Below, one piece after another: positions 1-9,100 of a stretch of 35,140 nt of DNA; within the stretch, counting starts at the first letter, position 1; the number at the start of each line of letters is the position of its first letter. The DNA is from an uncultured Verrucomicrobiota bacterium (lineage in GTDB: Bacteria; Verrucomicrobiota; Kiritimatiellia; RFP12; UBA1067): positions 1 to 35,140 of the forward strand of contig CAMOXA010000002.1 in NCBI GenBank assembly GCA_946628745.1, given 5' to 3'. Position numbers and translations under genes: made by a program. Below the pieces are notes generated by a model that saw only the letters and a program-made list of their open reading frames with translations, ran no database searches and had not been told where the DNA came from.

Positions 1-377
1 TTTCGACCAAGGGTTCCGCCGCAGGCGACCTTGTTGAAAAGGTCCAGAAGGCTGTCGAACTCGCGAAGCCGCGCTTTGCCGAGGCCGGGATAAAGATGGA
101 CGGCGAGATGCAGTTCGACGCCGCTATCGTCCCTGCCGTCGGCAGGCTCAAGAACCCCAAGGGCGAGATACAGGGCAATGCCAACGTGTTCATCTTCCCC
201 GACCTGCAGGCCGGCAACATCGGCTACAAGATCGCGCAGCGCCTCGGCGAGGCGGACGCGATCGGCCCCAATCTGCAGGGTCTCGCGAAGGCGATGAACG
301 ATCTCTCCCGCGGATGCTCCGCCGAAGACATCGTGGGGACAATCTGCGTAACGCTGCTGCAATCGGCGGCGAAGTAA
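1..377 (+). CDS. pta: Phosphate acetyltransferase, C-terminal part (5' end outside window)
   Basis: The reading frame is open from position 3 to the stop at 375-377, so only about the last 124 residues are visible. The sequence reads STKGSAAGDLVEKVQKAVEL and later carries AAIVPAVGRLK, QGNANVFIFPDLQAGNIGYK and AQRLGEADAIGPNLQGLAKAMNDLSRG. These are the characteristic end of the phosphate acetyl/butyryl transferase fold, including the NVFIFPDLQAGN block near the CoA/phosphate site. The enzyme interconverts acetyl-CoA and acetyl phosphate in the cytoplasm, normally together with acetate kinase. The next gene starts 16 bases downstream on the same strand. The N-terminal part, and any regulatory domain of long Pta forms, cannot be seen. 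Confidence 0.9.
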   Translation, partial: STKGSAAGDLVEKVQKAVELAKPRFAEAGIKMDGEMQFDAAIVPAVGRLKNPKGEIQGNANVFIFPDLQAGNIGYKIAQRLGEADAIGPNLQGLAKAMNDLSRGCSAEDIVGTICVTLLQSAAK

Positions 378-393
378 GGAGCGGGCAGGCGGC

Positions 394-1374
394 ATGACCG
401 GCGAAAAGATGCTAGAACGCGCGAGGGAGGTCTTCGACATAGAGCTCGAAGGCCTCCGGCGGACGCGCGACTCGCTGGACGGGAATTTCGTCCGGGCGGT
501 CGACCTCATGCTTGAATGCGTGCGGGCCGAAGGCATCATAGTAGTCACCGGCATCGGCAAGAACCTCGCCGTCGCCGAAAAGATGAGCGCGATATTCGCG
601 TCGACTGGTACGCGCTCGATCTGCCTCAACCCCGTCCAGGCGATGCACGGCGACCTCGGGATGGTCGCGCCGAGGGACGTCCTCGTGGCGCTTAGCTTCT
701 CCGGCGAGTCGGACGAGATTCTTCGCCTCATACCCGCCATACGCCGGCATGGGCTGAAGGTCGTGTCGCTTACGGGCCGGCCCGGTTCGTCGCTAGCCGC
801 GATGAGCGACATACACGTCGAGATACCCTGCGGCAAGGAGGCGTGCCCGTTCGGCATGGCACCGACGAACTCGACGACCGCTACGATGGCGATGGGCGAC
901 GCGTTCGCGATGGTGATGCTGGACGCGCTGAAGTTCGACGTTTCGAGCTACGCGATGAACCATCCGGCGGGCGCGATCGGCAGGGCGCTGGTGCTGAAGG
1001 TCACGGACGTGATGCGCACCGGCGAGCGTCTCGCGAAGGTCGCGCCGGACGCGACCGTCATGTCGGCGCTTATGGCAATGACAAAGGCCCAGGGAGGCTC
1101 TGCCGTCGTCGCGGACGCCGACGGGCGGCTCGCGGGCATTTTCACCGACGGCGACTTCAGGCGCATAATGAGCGAGGGGCGCGGCGATCTGGCCTCTCCG
1201 GTCGAAGCGTACATGACGCGTTCGCCGATGTTCGTGAGAGACGACGCGTACGCCGCCGAGCTGATAAAGATTTTCGAAGCGAAGAGGATAGACGACTTGC
1301 CGGTCTGCGACGCAGCAGGCAGGGTCGTCGGCCTCGTCGACATACAGGATTTGCCAAAAATGAAAGTACTGTGA
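394..1374 (+). CDS. kdsD: Arabinose-5-phosphate isomerase, KpsF/GutQ family
   Basis: This 326-residue protein has the family's usual length and layout. An N-terminal SIS sugar-phosphate isomerase domain (about residues 35-175) carries GIGKN, AMHGDLGMV, LSFSGESDEI and APTNSTTATMAMGDAFA. The linker NHPAGAIGRAL follows, and then a pair of CBS domains (about 205-326) with VMSALMAMTKA, GIFTDGDFRR and VGLVDIQDL. The enzyme converts ribulose-5-phosphate to arabinose-5-phosphate, the first committed step to Kdo for lipopolysaccharide, which implies a Gram-negative envelope. The stop overlaps the ribosome binding site of the next gene, so the genes are probably co-transcribed. The paralogues KdsD and GutQ cannot be told apart from sequence alone. 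Confidence 0.92.
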   Translation: MTGEKMLERAREVFDIELEGLRRTRDSLDGNFVRAVDLMLECVRAEGIIVVTGIGKNLAVAEKMSAIFASTGTRSICLNPVQAMHGDLGMVAPRDVLVALSFSGESDEILRLIPAIRRHGLKVVSLTGRPGSSLAAMSDIHVEIPCGKEACPFGMAPTNSTTATMAMGDAFAMVMLDALKFDVSSYAMNHPAGAIGRALVLKVTDVMRTGERLAKVAPDATVMSALMAMTKAQGGSAVVADADGRLAGIFTDGDFRRIMSEGRGDLASPVEAYMTRSPMFVRDDAYAAELIKIFEAKRIDDLPVCDAAGRVVGLVDIQDLPKMKVL

Positions 1375-1388
1375 AAGGAGACACAAAA

Positions 1389-2114
1389 ATGAATATGAAG
1401 AAAACATTGATTTTCGCGGTTGCGGCCGTGTCCGCTGCCGCAGCGGTCGCGGCGACGCCCCGCAACTCGGCGCGCATGTCCCGCGGCGCGGCCGCCAAAG
1501 CGCCGCCGGCCCAGGCCGAAGAAGAGGGTGCCGTCGGCAAAGTCACTTTGACGCAGCTGCCCAAGACGGGCAGGTCCGCGACTCTCGCCGCGCCTTCTGT
1601 GCCCGGCGGCACAATCATCGGACCGTGCTTCACAAAGCCGAGAAAGTGGATCGTCCTCGAGACGAAGTACGATACCACCGCCAAATGGACCGACCAGCTG
1701 ACCTTCACCTGGCACGTTCTCCTTGAGACCAAGAGCGCGACCGAAAAGGACAAGAACGACCGCGAGAAGCTGCCGCCCTACTCCTATTTCAGCCAGACCG
1801 TCACCTACGTGAACATCCCCCGCGGCGCCCATGCCTCGTCGGTCTGCCTGCAGCCGTCCTATCTCGAACGCTACGGCGAACCCAAGGCCGTCGGCGTCGT
1901 CGTGACCGACGCGAACGGCAAGATGGTCGCCGGCGACAGCGTCAGCGAGATGGGCAAGGAATTCGAACACAAGCAGTGGTGGAACGAGAGCTCCATCATG
2001 GAGAAAAAGGACAGGGGCGAACCGATGATCGAGCGCAGGCAGGGTCTGCTGGAACGCTCCAAGACCATCTGGGCGCTCGTGAACCCGAACGACTACGAGA
2101 TGGTGGCGCAGTGA
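1389..2114 (+). CDS. Exported Amuc_1102-like pilus-locus protein
   Basis: The start at 1389 is set by the ribosome binding site GAAAGGAG at 1373-1380. The 241-residue product begins with a signal peptide (MNMKKTLIFAVAAVSAAAAVAA, cleavage probably near residue 22). An Ala-rich stretch follows, then a beta-rich domain with RKWIVLETKYDT, DQLTFTWHVLLETK and YSYFSQTVTYVNIPRG. It ends in an alpha/beta tail with SKTIWALVNPNDYEM. Position, size and these motifs fit the Amuc_1102 family, the first gene of the Akkermansia-type pilus-like cluster. The protein is presumably periplasmic. Its role is not known; an accessory part of the pilus-like assembly is inferred from the neighbours. The family assignment is from memory of sequence character, not a search. 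Confidence 0.65.
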   Translation: MNMKKTLIFAVAAVSAAAAVAATPRNSARMSRGAAAKAPPAQAEEEGAVGKVTLTQLPKTGRSATLAAPSVPGGTIIGPCFTKPRKWIVLETKYDTTAKWTDQLTFTWHVLLETKSATEKDKNDREKLPPYSYFSQTVTYVNIPRGAHASSVCLQPSYLERYGEPKAVGVVVTDANGKMVAGDSVSEMGKEFEHKQWWNESSIMEKKDRGEPMIERRQGLLERSKTIWALVNPNDYEMVAQ

Positions 2115-2169
2115 CGGCCCAGCGGCCGCCGGACGAGACGCATCTGTCAACAAAGCTCCAATACCAGCC

Positions 2170-4044
2170 ATGGCAAAGAAAATACTGACACTGAATATCG
2201 GCGCGTCGAGCGTGGCGCTTGCCGAATACGAGGCCGGCGGAAAATCGCTGAAACTCGTGAACTACGGAACTGCGGCCCTCGCGGCGCCGCTGGATTCCGG
2301 CAACGCCGAGACGATCCTCTCGCCCGCGCTGCTTGAAATCGTGCGCGAGAAGGGCATTCGCCCCGGCAAGGTTTCGGTGTCGCTCTCCGGGCAGATGGTG
2401 TTCCCGCGCTTTGCGGCGATACCGATGGCCGGGGGCGAGGACAAGTTCGACCAGATGGTCCGCGTCGAAATCGAACAGAACATACCGTTCCCGATCGACG
2501 AGATGGTCTGCGACAGGGCGATCCTCGGCGACACGGAGACCGGCGACAAGGCGGTCATGGTCGTGGCGGCGAAGATCGACCAGGTCGAGTCGATAACCAC
2601 GGCGCTTGCGGCGGCGGGCTTCACGCCCGAAATCGTCGATGTCGCGCCGCTTGCCGTCACGAACGTCCTGAAGGCCGTGCGGGGCGACGACGGCGCTTGC
2701 GTGGTCATCCTCGATATCGGCGCTAAGACGACATCGCTCGTCATATCCGAGGGCGAGAAGCTCTACAACCGCTCGATACCCGTAGCCGGCAACACGATCA
2801 CCAAGGAGATCGCGCAGCTTCTGGGCTGCACCCGCGAAGAGGCCGAGCAGATCAAGCGAGAGAACGCGTATGTCTCGATGGGCGGCGTCACCGAAGACGA
2901 AGACGAGACGCTCGACAAGATCTCCAAAGCGTGCCGCGCGGTCTTGACGAGGCTGCACGCGGAGATTTCGAGATCGATCAACTTCTATCGTAGCCAGCAG
3001 GGCGGCGGGATGCCCGTCAAGCTCTATCTGACAGGCGGCAGCTCGCTTCTGCCGCGGCTGGACGCGTTCTTCAGCGACTCGCTGCAGCTCGAGGTCGAAT
3101 ACCTCAATCCGTTCGAGATTATATCGGTCGGCGGCGGGGTCGACGGTTCGGCGCTCGAATCCGACACCGTGTTTCTCGCCGCCACCGCCGGCGTCGCGCT
3201 GCACGTCGCGGGACTCGCCGGAATCGAAATCAACCTTCTGCCGCCTTCGCTCGTCGAAGCGCGCGCCGAAGTCGCCCGCGTGCCGTTTGTCGCCGTCGGC
3301 GCGGCCGGAATCGTCGCGGCGCTCGCCTGCTGGCTCGTGGCCGCAATGGGCGAGAACGGCAGGCTCGACGAGAGCCTCGACGCCGCCACGCGCGAGGCCG
3401 ACAGGCTGGAGAGCATAACCAGGAGCATGGGCGCGGCGAAGGACGCCGAGGCGGCCGCGTGGAACTCGGCCACCAATCTCGCGGCGAGACTCGCCAGGCG
3501 CGGCGATGCGCTCGAACGTTTCGAGACCGTCCGCAAGGCGGTCGGCGCACACCCCGGCATATGGATAGCCAAGTGGGAGGTCCGCACCGAGAAGGAGCAG
3601 GTCAAGACTCCCGAGCAGGAAAACTCCGGACGCCGCGGCAGGCGCGCTTCGCAGGAGTCGGCCGAGATTGAAGTCGAAAGCACTTTCGTGACGATACGCT
3701 GCTGGGACTATATGGCCCGCAAGCTTACCGAAGGCGCAGCGCCCGAGGCGGCCGCGCCGGCGGAGGGGGATGACGCCGAAGCCGAAACCGCCGCGAATCC
3801 GCAGCCCGACGCCGAAGGCGCCGAGGCAGCCGACAACGCGGACGCCGCCGCTGCTGCGCACCGCGCCAGATCCCGCGCCACCGTGCAGAACACGGTCGAC
3901 ATGATCGTGGCCGCCGAGCTCAAGAAGTCCGAAATAATAGTCCCCGGTTCCGTCCGCACCGTCGGCCAGAAAGTCTACGGCAAGGGCGGGTGCCTGCAGG
4001 AGTTCGTTTTGAGAATGCAGTTCAAGGAGCCAGAATACAAATGA
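2170..4044 (+). CDS. PilM-like ATPase fused to membrane-anchored PilN-like region (Amuc_1101-like)
   Basis: The first ~350 of 624 residues are a PilM/FtsA-type actin-like ATPase: LTLNIGASSVALAEYE at the N-terminus, FDQMVRVEIEQNIPFPIDEM, the phosphate-2 loop VVILDIGAKTTSLVIS (near residue 178) and the adenosine motif LYLTGGSSLLPRLDAFF. In place of the usual end, the chain continues with INLLPPSLVEAR, which is how PilN proteins begin. A transmembrane helix (about 371-391), a coiled-coil stretch (about 395-455) and a beta/alpha region interrupted by GRRGRRASQE and an Ala/Glu-rich insert follow. PilM normally binds the cytoplasmic INLLP tail of a separate PilN; here both seem to be one polypeptide. 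The ATG has no strong ribosome binding site. The stop overlaps the next start (ATGA). Secreted-side topology of the C-terminal half is inferred. Confidence 0.82.
   Translation: MAKKILTLNIGASSVALAEYEAGGKSLKLVNYGTAALAAPLDSGNAETILSPALLEIVREKGIRPGKVSVSLSGQMVFPRFAAIPMAGGEDKFDQMVRVEIEQNIPFPIDEMVCDRAILGDTETGDKAVMVVAAKIDQVESITTALAAAGFTPEIVDVAPLAVTNVLKAVRGDDGACVVILDIGAKTTSLVISEGEKLYNRSIPVAGNTITKEIAQLLGCTREEAEQIKRENAYVSMGGVTEDEDETLDKISKACRAVLTRLHAEISRSINFYRSQQGGGMPVKLYLTGGSSLLPRLDAFFSDSLQLEVEYLNPFEIISVGGGVDGSALESDTVFLAATAGVALHVAGLAGIEINLLPPSLVEARAEVARVPFVAVGAAGIVAALACWLVAAMGENGRLDESLDAATREADRLESITRSMGAAKDAEAAAWNSATNLAARLARRGDALERFETVRKAVGAHPGIWIAKWEVRTEKEQVKTPEQENSGRRGRRASQESAEIEVESTFVTIRCWDYMARKLTEGAAPEAAAPAEGDDAEAETAANPQPDAEGAEAADNADAAAAAHRARSRATVQNTVDMIVAAELKKSEIIVPGSVRTVGQKVYGKGGCLQEFVLRMQFKEPEYK
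3628..3647 (+). repeat. 20-bp repeat, copy 1 (arginine-rich tract of PilM/PilN-like protein)
   Basis: GGACGCCGCGGCAGGCGCGC, identical to positions 4845-4864 in the next gene. It encodes GRRGRRA in the C-terminal half of the PilM-PilN-like protein. Confidence 0.85.
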
Positions 4045-5027
4045 ACAAAAGCAAGCTCGCAATGGCCGTTATCGGCGGCGTCGCCGGTTTGATGGCGGTA
4101 GGCATAGGCGTCATGGTCTGGATGCAGACCGATGCGTGCGACGAGAAGCGGTTTGAACTCGATTCGCAGTTCTCCCGCCAGTCGGCGAACGCCGCGGCGA
4201 ACCCCGCCGTCGCCGAGGCGCACAGGAAGAACGAAAAGTCCCTCGTCGACTGGGCTAAGGCATCGTACGCGTTCGTCGGCGACAGGAGCGTGCGCGAACT
4301 TGACGCCGACCAGGAGGCGTCCGCGTTCAAGCAGCAGATGATGGACGAATGGCGCGCGCTCACGAAACTGCCCGCCGATTCCGACGTGAAGATCATCAAG
4401 GAGACGTTCTTCTTCGGCGACACCTTCAAGGATTTCATCTCGCAGGGGTCGATGCCGTCCGCCAAGGACAAGCCGAGACTGCAGCGCGAGTGGGACGACC
4501 TCATGCATATGATGGACATCTTCCTGAAGTCCGGTGTGACGGAACTTGTAGGCGTCGAGGTCGTCCGCAAGAAATCCGACGAACCCGCAGCCGACGAAAA
4601 GCGCCAGCGCAGGCGCCAGTCGTCCGGCGCGGCCGCGACAGTCGAGCCCTACCCGAGCTCAGAGGAGACGTACGTCCTCAGATTCACCGCGCGGCCGGAA
4701 GCGCTTGTGAAAACGCTTAACGCCATCGCGAGCGACGAAAAACGCTTCATGTCCGCGTCCATCCGCACGTTCGAACAGGCCGGCGACCCGCTCGTCATGA
4801 TGCTCGGCGGCGGCGACAAGGACAAGGAGTCGCGCCGCGGCAGGGGACGCCGCGGCAGGCGCGCCCAGGAAGCCGAGGCGGCCGAGACGGCTGAAGGCGT
4901 CGAGGCGGAAATCGCGAGGAAGGGCCTCGTGACCAATCCCGAGACTTGCGAGCCCTTTACTGTCACGCTCGAAGTGACGACATACGACTTCGTGCCTGCA
5001 GAAGCAGAAGAGGAGGTGAAGAAATGA
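4041..5027 (+). CDS. PilO-like single-pass membrane protein (Amuc_1100-like)
   Basis: The start at 4041 overlaps the previous stop in ATGA and has AAGGAG at 4024-4029; an upstream in-frame ATG at 3990 lies inside the previous gene and is less likely. The 328-residue product has an N-terminal membrane helix (about residues 5-29, AMAVIGGVAGLMAVGIGVMV), a charged helical region and two alpha/beta lobes, the second around YVLRFTARPEALVKTLNAIA. This matches the PilO-like layout of Amuc_1100, the Akkermansia protein known for TLR2 signalling. Whether this homologue shares that activity cannot be judged. An arginine-rich tract (RRGRGRRGRRAQE, near residues 265-280) interrupts the second lobe. Its job is inferred as an inner-membrane platform with the PilM/PilN-like protein. 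Confidence 0.7.
   Translation: MNKSKLAMAVIGGVAGLMAVGIGVMVWMQTDACDEKRFELDSQFSRQSANAAANPAVAEAHRKNEKSLVDWAKASYAFVGDRSVRELDADQEASAFKQQMMDEWRALTKLPADSDVKIIKETFFFGDTFKDFISQGSMPSAKDKPRLQREWDDLMHMMDIFLKSGVTELVGVEVVRKKSDEPAADEKRQRRRQSSGAAATVEPYPSSEETYVLRFTARPEALVKTLNAIASDEKRFMSASIRTFEQAGDPLVMMLGGGDKDKESRRGRGRRGRRAQEAEAAETAEGVEAEIARKGLVTNPETCEPFTVTLEVTTYDFVPAEAEEEVKK
4845..4864 (+). repeat. 20-bp repeat, copy 2 (arginine-rich tract of PilO-like protein)
   Basis: Identical to positions 3628-3647. Here the 12-base core CGCCGCGGCAGG also occurs a second time just upstream (4833-4844), giving RRGRGRRGRRA in the PilO-like protein. Confidence 0.85.
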
Positions 5028-6112
5028 TTTCCCGTTCGGCTGAAAAGAACATATTCGCGAGACACTGGGAGTGGTTCGTCGCCCTCCTTGGCATTGTCGC
5101 GCTTGTCGCGTCCGTCGCCTTGAATTTCGTCCTAGCTGACGACGGCGAGGAGCTGGCGGGCGGCGTCCGTCCCTCCGGCGGCAACGCGAAGGTCGAGCCC
5201 GTGTCGCTCGAGCGTCTGGAGCAGACGCTGCTCGCTGTCAAGGCACCGCGGCTGCTCGACGACGTTCCCGAAGACAAAGGCAGCTTCCTCGCCTCGGAGT
5301 TCTGCGTCTTTTGCTCGAACGCCGAAGGCGGGCAGAGCTGCGGCAGGCCGATTCCGTTCGGCGTCGAAACCTGCCCCTACGCCGACTGCGGCGTCAGGCA
5401 GAACAAAGAAGAGAAGCCGACGCTTGACACTGACGGTGACGGACTCACGGACGAATACGAGAAGTTGCATGGCCTCAACCCGAGCGATCCGGATGACGCC
5501 GACGGAGACCTCGACGGCGACGGCTTCACGAACATCGAGGAGTTCGCGGCCGGCACGAACCCGTCCAGCAAGGACGACCATCCCGACTATCTCGACTCGT
5601 TCAAGATCGAGCTTCCGCTCAAGCAGACATTCACGTCTCTTTCGCTCACAAGCGCGTACAAGACGCCGAGCGGACTCAAGATCAACTTCAAAGACCCAAC
5701 CCACGCAAATGACTACACGCGCGGCGTGTATTCGGTCTACGCGGGCGACACGATCGGCGAAACTGGCTTTGTCGTCAAGTCCTGTGAACAGAAGACACGC
5801 GTCAAAAAGATGGGCGGCGGCATGACGAGGCGCGAGGAGTACTACGAGGCGGAATTGGAGCGCAAGGCCGACAAAAAGGTCGTGCGGCTCGTACAAGGCG
5901 TCGCGAAGACTCCAGTCGACGAGCAGGCAAAGGTCGTTTGCGAACGCGGCGGACGTGTCGAATTCTTTGTTGTAAACGGACAGGAAATCGACGTAAACGG
6001 GTGGAAATACACTGTTGTCAAGATGGAGGTTGTGCGTCCAAAAGGTGTCCGGCTGACGCTAAAGAGCGGCAAGACGGGCAAAGAACGTACAATCGAAGCA
6101 CTTGAACAGTAA
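5024..6112 (+). CDS. Membrane protein with Cys cluster and Ca-binding repeats (Amuc_1099-like)
   Basis: The ATG overlaps the previous stop and has AGGAGG at 5011-5016. The 362-residue product has one N-terminal membrane helix (about residues 18-36, FVALLGIVALVASVALNFV). A five-cysteine cluster follows (C94, C97, C106, C117, C122), spaced like a zinc ribbon. Two calcium-binding loops of the thrombospondin type 3/dockerin kind come next: DTDGDGLTDEYE starting at D135 and DGDLDGDGFTNIEEF around residue 160. The C-terminal half is beta-rich and repeats KKVVRLVQG, VEFFVVNGQEIDVNGWKY and VRLTLKSGKTGKE, reminiscent of PilP-type proteins that dock onto secretins. Content and position fit the Amuc_1099 family. 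The proposed link between the inner-membrane platform and the secretin is inferred. Confidence 0.7.
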   Translation: MISRSAEKNIFARHWEWFVALLGIVALVASVALNFVLADDGEELAGGVRPSGGNAKVEPVSLERLEQTLLAVKAPRLLDDVPEDKGSFLASEFCVFCSNAEGGQSCGRPIPFGVETCPYADCGVRQNKEEKPTLDTDGDGLTDEYEKLHGLNPSDPDDADGDLDGDGFTNIEEFAAGTNPSSKDDHPDYLDSFKIELPLKQTFTSLSLTSAYKTPSGLKINFKDPTHANDYTRGVYSVYAGDTIGETGFVVKSCEQKTRVKKMGGGMTRREEYYEAELERKADKKVVRLVQGVAKTPVDEQAKVVCERGGRVEFFVVNGQEIDVNGWKYTVVKMEVVRPKGVRLTLKSGKTGKERTIEALEQ

Positions 6113-6130
6113 ACCAAAATAGGCTATAAT
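6102..6130 (+). promoter_or_regulatory. Strong sigma-70-type promoter for the secretin gene
   Basis: TTGAAC (6102-6107), a 17-base spacer and a perfect TATAAT (6125-6130) lie across the end of the preceding gene, whose stop codon is at 6110-6112. Transcription would start near 6137. It gives the secretin gene its own transcript in addition to read-through from the pilus locus. Confidence 0.75.
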
Positions 6131-6164
6131 AGTTGCCAAAATCTCAATGGAGCATGTGTTTGCC

Positions 6165-9100
6165 ATGACGAATCTAAAGAATCTCGTCGCCATCAGCGCG
6201 ACAGCGGCACTCGTTGCCATCGGTAACAATGTCATCGCGCAGGACGACCTGGACGATCTTTTGAAAGATCTTGCAGAGAAGCCTGCGGCTGAAGAGACCG
6301 TCAAAGCGGAGGAGCCCGCAGATGCGGAAGAGCCTGTCGCCGACGCCGACGAGCCTGCCGTAGAGGAGCCCGTTGCGGAGCCCGATGAGCCCGCAGTGGA
6401 GGAGCCCGTTGCGGAAGAGCCCGTTGCCGACGCCGACGAGCCTGCCGTCGAGGAACCGGTTGCGGAACCCGGCGAGCCTGCTGTGGATGAGCCCGTCTCG
6501 GACGATGATGCGGGCCCTGTTGCCGATGCTGACGAGACTCCTGTCGCCGACGAAGAGCCTGTGGCGGAAGAACCCGCTGTCGAGGAGCCTGCGGTCGTGG
6601 CGGAAGAACCCGCTGTCGAAGAGCCGGCGGTCGTGGCTGAGGAGCCTGTCGAGGAGCCGGCGGTTGCCGCTGAGGAGCCGGCGGTCGTTGCCGAAGAGCC
6701 CCCTGAAAACGATGTAAAACCAGTTGTCGATACGCTGGACGACATGGCCGCCGAAGAGCCCGCCGCTTTGATACCGGACAAGGATGCGGAACTTATCGAG
6801 AACCTGCGCACGACCCGCGAACTCAGCCTCAAGGCTTACGCTCTCCAGGCGCAGCGCGAACATGAAGAGGCCGGCAAATCCATGGCCGGCGAAGAGTACC
6901 TCGAAGCGGCCCGTCACTATGCAAATGCGGTCAAGCTCCTGAACGACAGCCCGAAATACGCCGAACTGCGCAAGGAATGCGAACAGGGCATCGCCGACGC
7001 CCTTTACCGCGCTGCCATGCAAGAGGACGCCATGGGCCGCCGCGATCGCGCCATGAAGCTTATGGAGAAGGCGGTCGCGCGCCGTCATCCGAAGGCACGC
7101 CGCCAGCTTCAGTCCTGGAAGGCCGCCGGCGACCCGGACGCGAACAAGACGGATGTCTCGGAGATCAAGCATTACCGCAACGACGAAGAGTTCAAGAAGC
7201 TCCGTGCGAAGAACAACCAGCATCTGAAGCGCGCCAACCAGCTGCTCGCCGCGCGTCAGCTCGACCAGGCCCAGGACGAGTGCGGTCTCGTGCTGGTTTC
7301 CGACCCGCACAACCAAGAGGCGATACGCCTCATGAATACGATCAATAAAAAGCGCCACACGGTCACAATGCAGGAGCGCGAGTCTGCCCGCAAAGGCATG
7401 ATAGCCGATGTCGACGAGGCGTGGCGCCCGGTGTACGCCCCCGACGTCCGCGAAGTCGAGGATGTAAAGGACACGGTGCGCGGGCCGGTGGACGTCAAAG
7501 ATCCGGAGCGCTCCGCCGAACAGCAGATTGTCAAGCGCATGAAAGAGATGCGTCTGCCGGCGATCTCGTTCAAGCCCCCGGCGACGATCATCGACGCCGT
7601 CGAATTCTTCAGAACGGCTTCAAAGGACTACGACCGTCCTGAGATTCCGCTTGAACAGCGCGGCTTCAATTTCTTCATCAAGCCCCGCGAGACAATCAAA
7701 GCTTCCGCTCCGGCCGGCGAAGAGGAGTCGTCCGGCTTCGGCGCGGAGGACGACGATTCCGCCATCGCCGCCCAGTCGGGCGTGCCGGTGATTCCGATGA
7801 TTACCGCGAGCGACATTTCCTTCTACGAGGCTTTGAAGCTCGTCTGCGAATCCGTCGAGTACAAGTTCAAGGTGCAGGGCCAGATGGTCGTCGTGATGCA
7901 TAAAGACGCGGCGATCGAAGACATGGTCACCCGTAGCTACCCGGTTCTTTCGTCCTTCATGGAGCGAATGGATTCCGCCTCCAGCGATATGAAGGAAATG
8001 CGCACGGGCGGCTTCGGCGGCTCCAGCAGCAACTCGAGGCGCGACGAAGGCGAGGAGAACCAGGAGCGCGACTGGAAGGAGTTCTTCGAGCTTCTGGGCG
8101 TCAAGTGGCCCGAGGGTTCGTCGATTATGTACATCAAGACGATCGGCAAGCTGCGCGTCAAGAACACCTACGAGAACCTGGCCGAACTTGAACAGGCTCT
8201 CACCGAGATGAACGCCGACCCGAAGCTTATCGAGATCGAGGCCCGTTTTGTCGAAGTCTGCCAGGACGACCTGAACTCCCTCGGCTTCGAGTGGATTCTC
8301 AACAGCGACTACTCTCTCAACCCCGGTTCGCACATCTCGCGCCTGTTCAACCTGAAGCACGGCGCGTTCGGCAAGAGTTCGGGTTCGTCGACCACGTCGA
8401 CCGACTATACGTCGACCACCGCTAGCTCGGCCACGACGGGCGGCGTCGTCAACAACGGCGGGACGACGACGACACTCGCGGCCAACAACACGACGAGCAA
8501 GTCTGCCTCGCGCACCGTCTTCGCGCAGTCCAACGGCGCCAGCTGGGTCCGCGCCCCGGGCCGCCCGCGCAATATCGGCATAAGCGGAATGGGCGGCGAC
8601 GCCGACTACACAGGCGGCGCCAACCGCTACCTCTCCACGCTCGACAACCACATTTCGGGCGAGGGGTACTCGACGAATGACAGATTCATGCGTCTCAACG
8701 CGTTTGTCGGCGCGGCCGACCTCTCGCTCATCCTGCACATGCTCTCGCAGCGTAGCGACACGGACTTGCTCTCGGCGCCCAAGGTGCTGACGAGGCCCGG
8801 CGAAGAGGCTGTCATCAAAGTCGTCACCGAGTACATCTACCCGACGGACTACGACGTGCAGTTGCAGTCCAGCTCGTCCGGTTCGAGCGGCAACTACGGC
8901 GGCAGCCAGTCCGCGATTCTCGCGGTCGTCGAGCCGCAGTCGTTCACGATGCGCGAGGTCGGCGTCATTCTCGACGTTACTCCGACGCTCACCGACGACG
9001 GCAACCTTATCGACCTCAAGCTCAACACCCAGGTCGTCGACGAGCCGACCTGGAAGAACTACGGCATGAGAATTCCGTTCACCGGCAACAGCAACAGCGG

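Noticed and set aside
1996..4062. 688-codon open frame on the minus strand
   Set aside because: Antisense to the PilM-like gene, which has clear actin-fold motifs; composition is that of a shadow frame.
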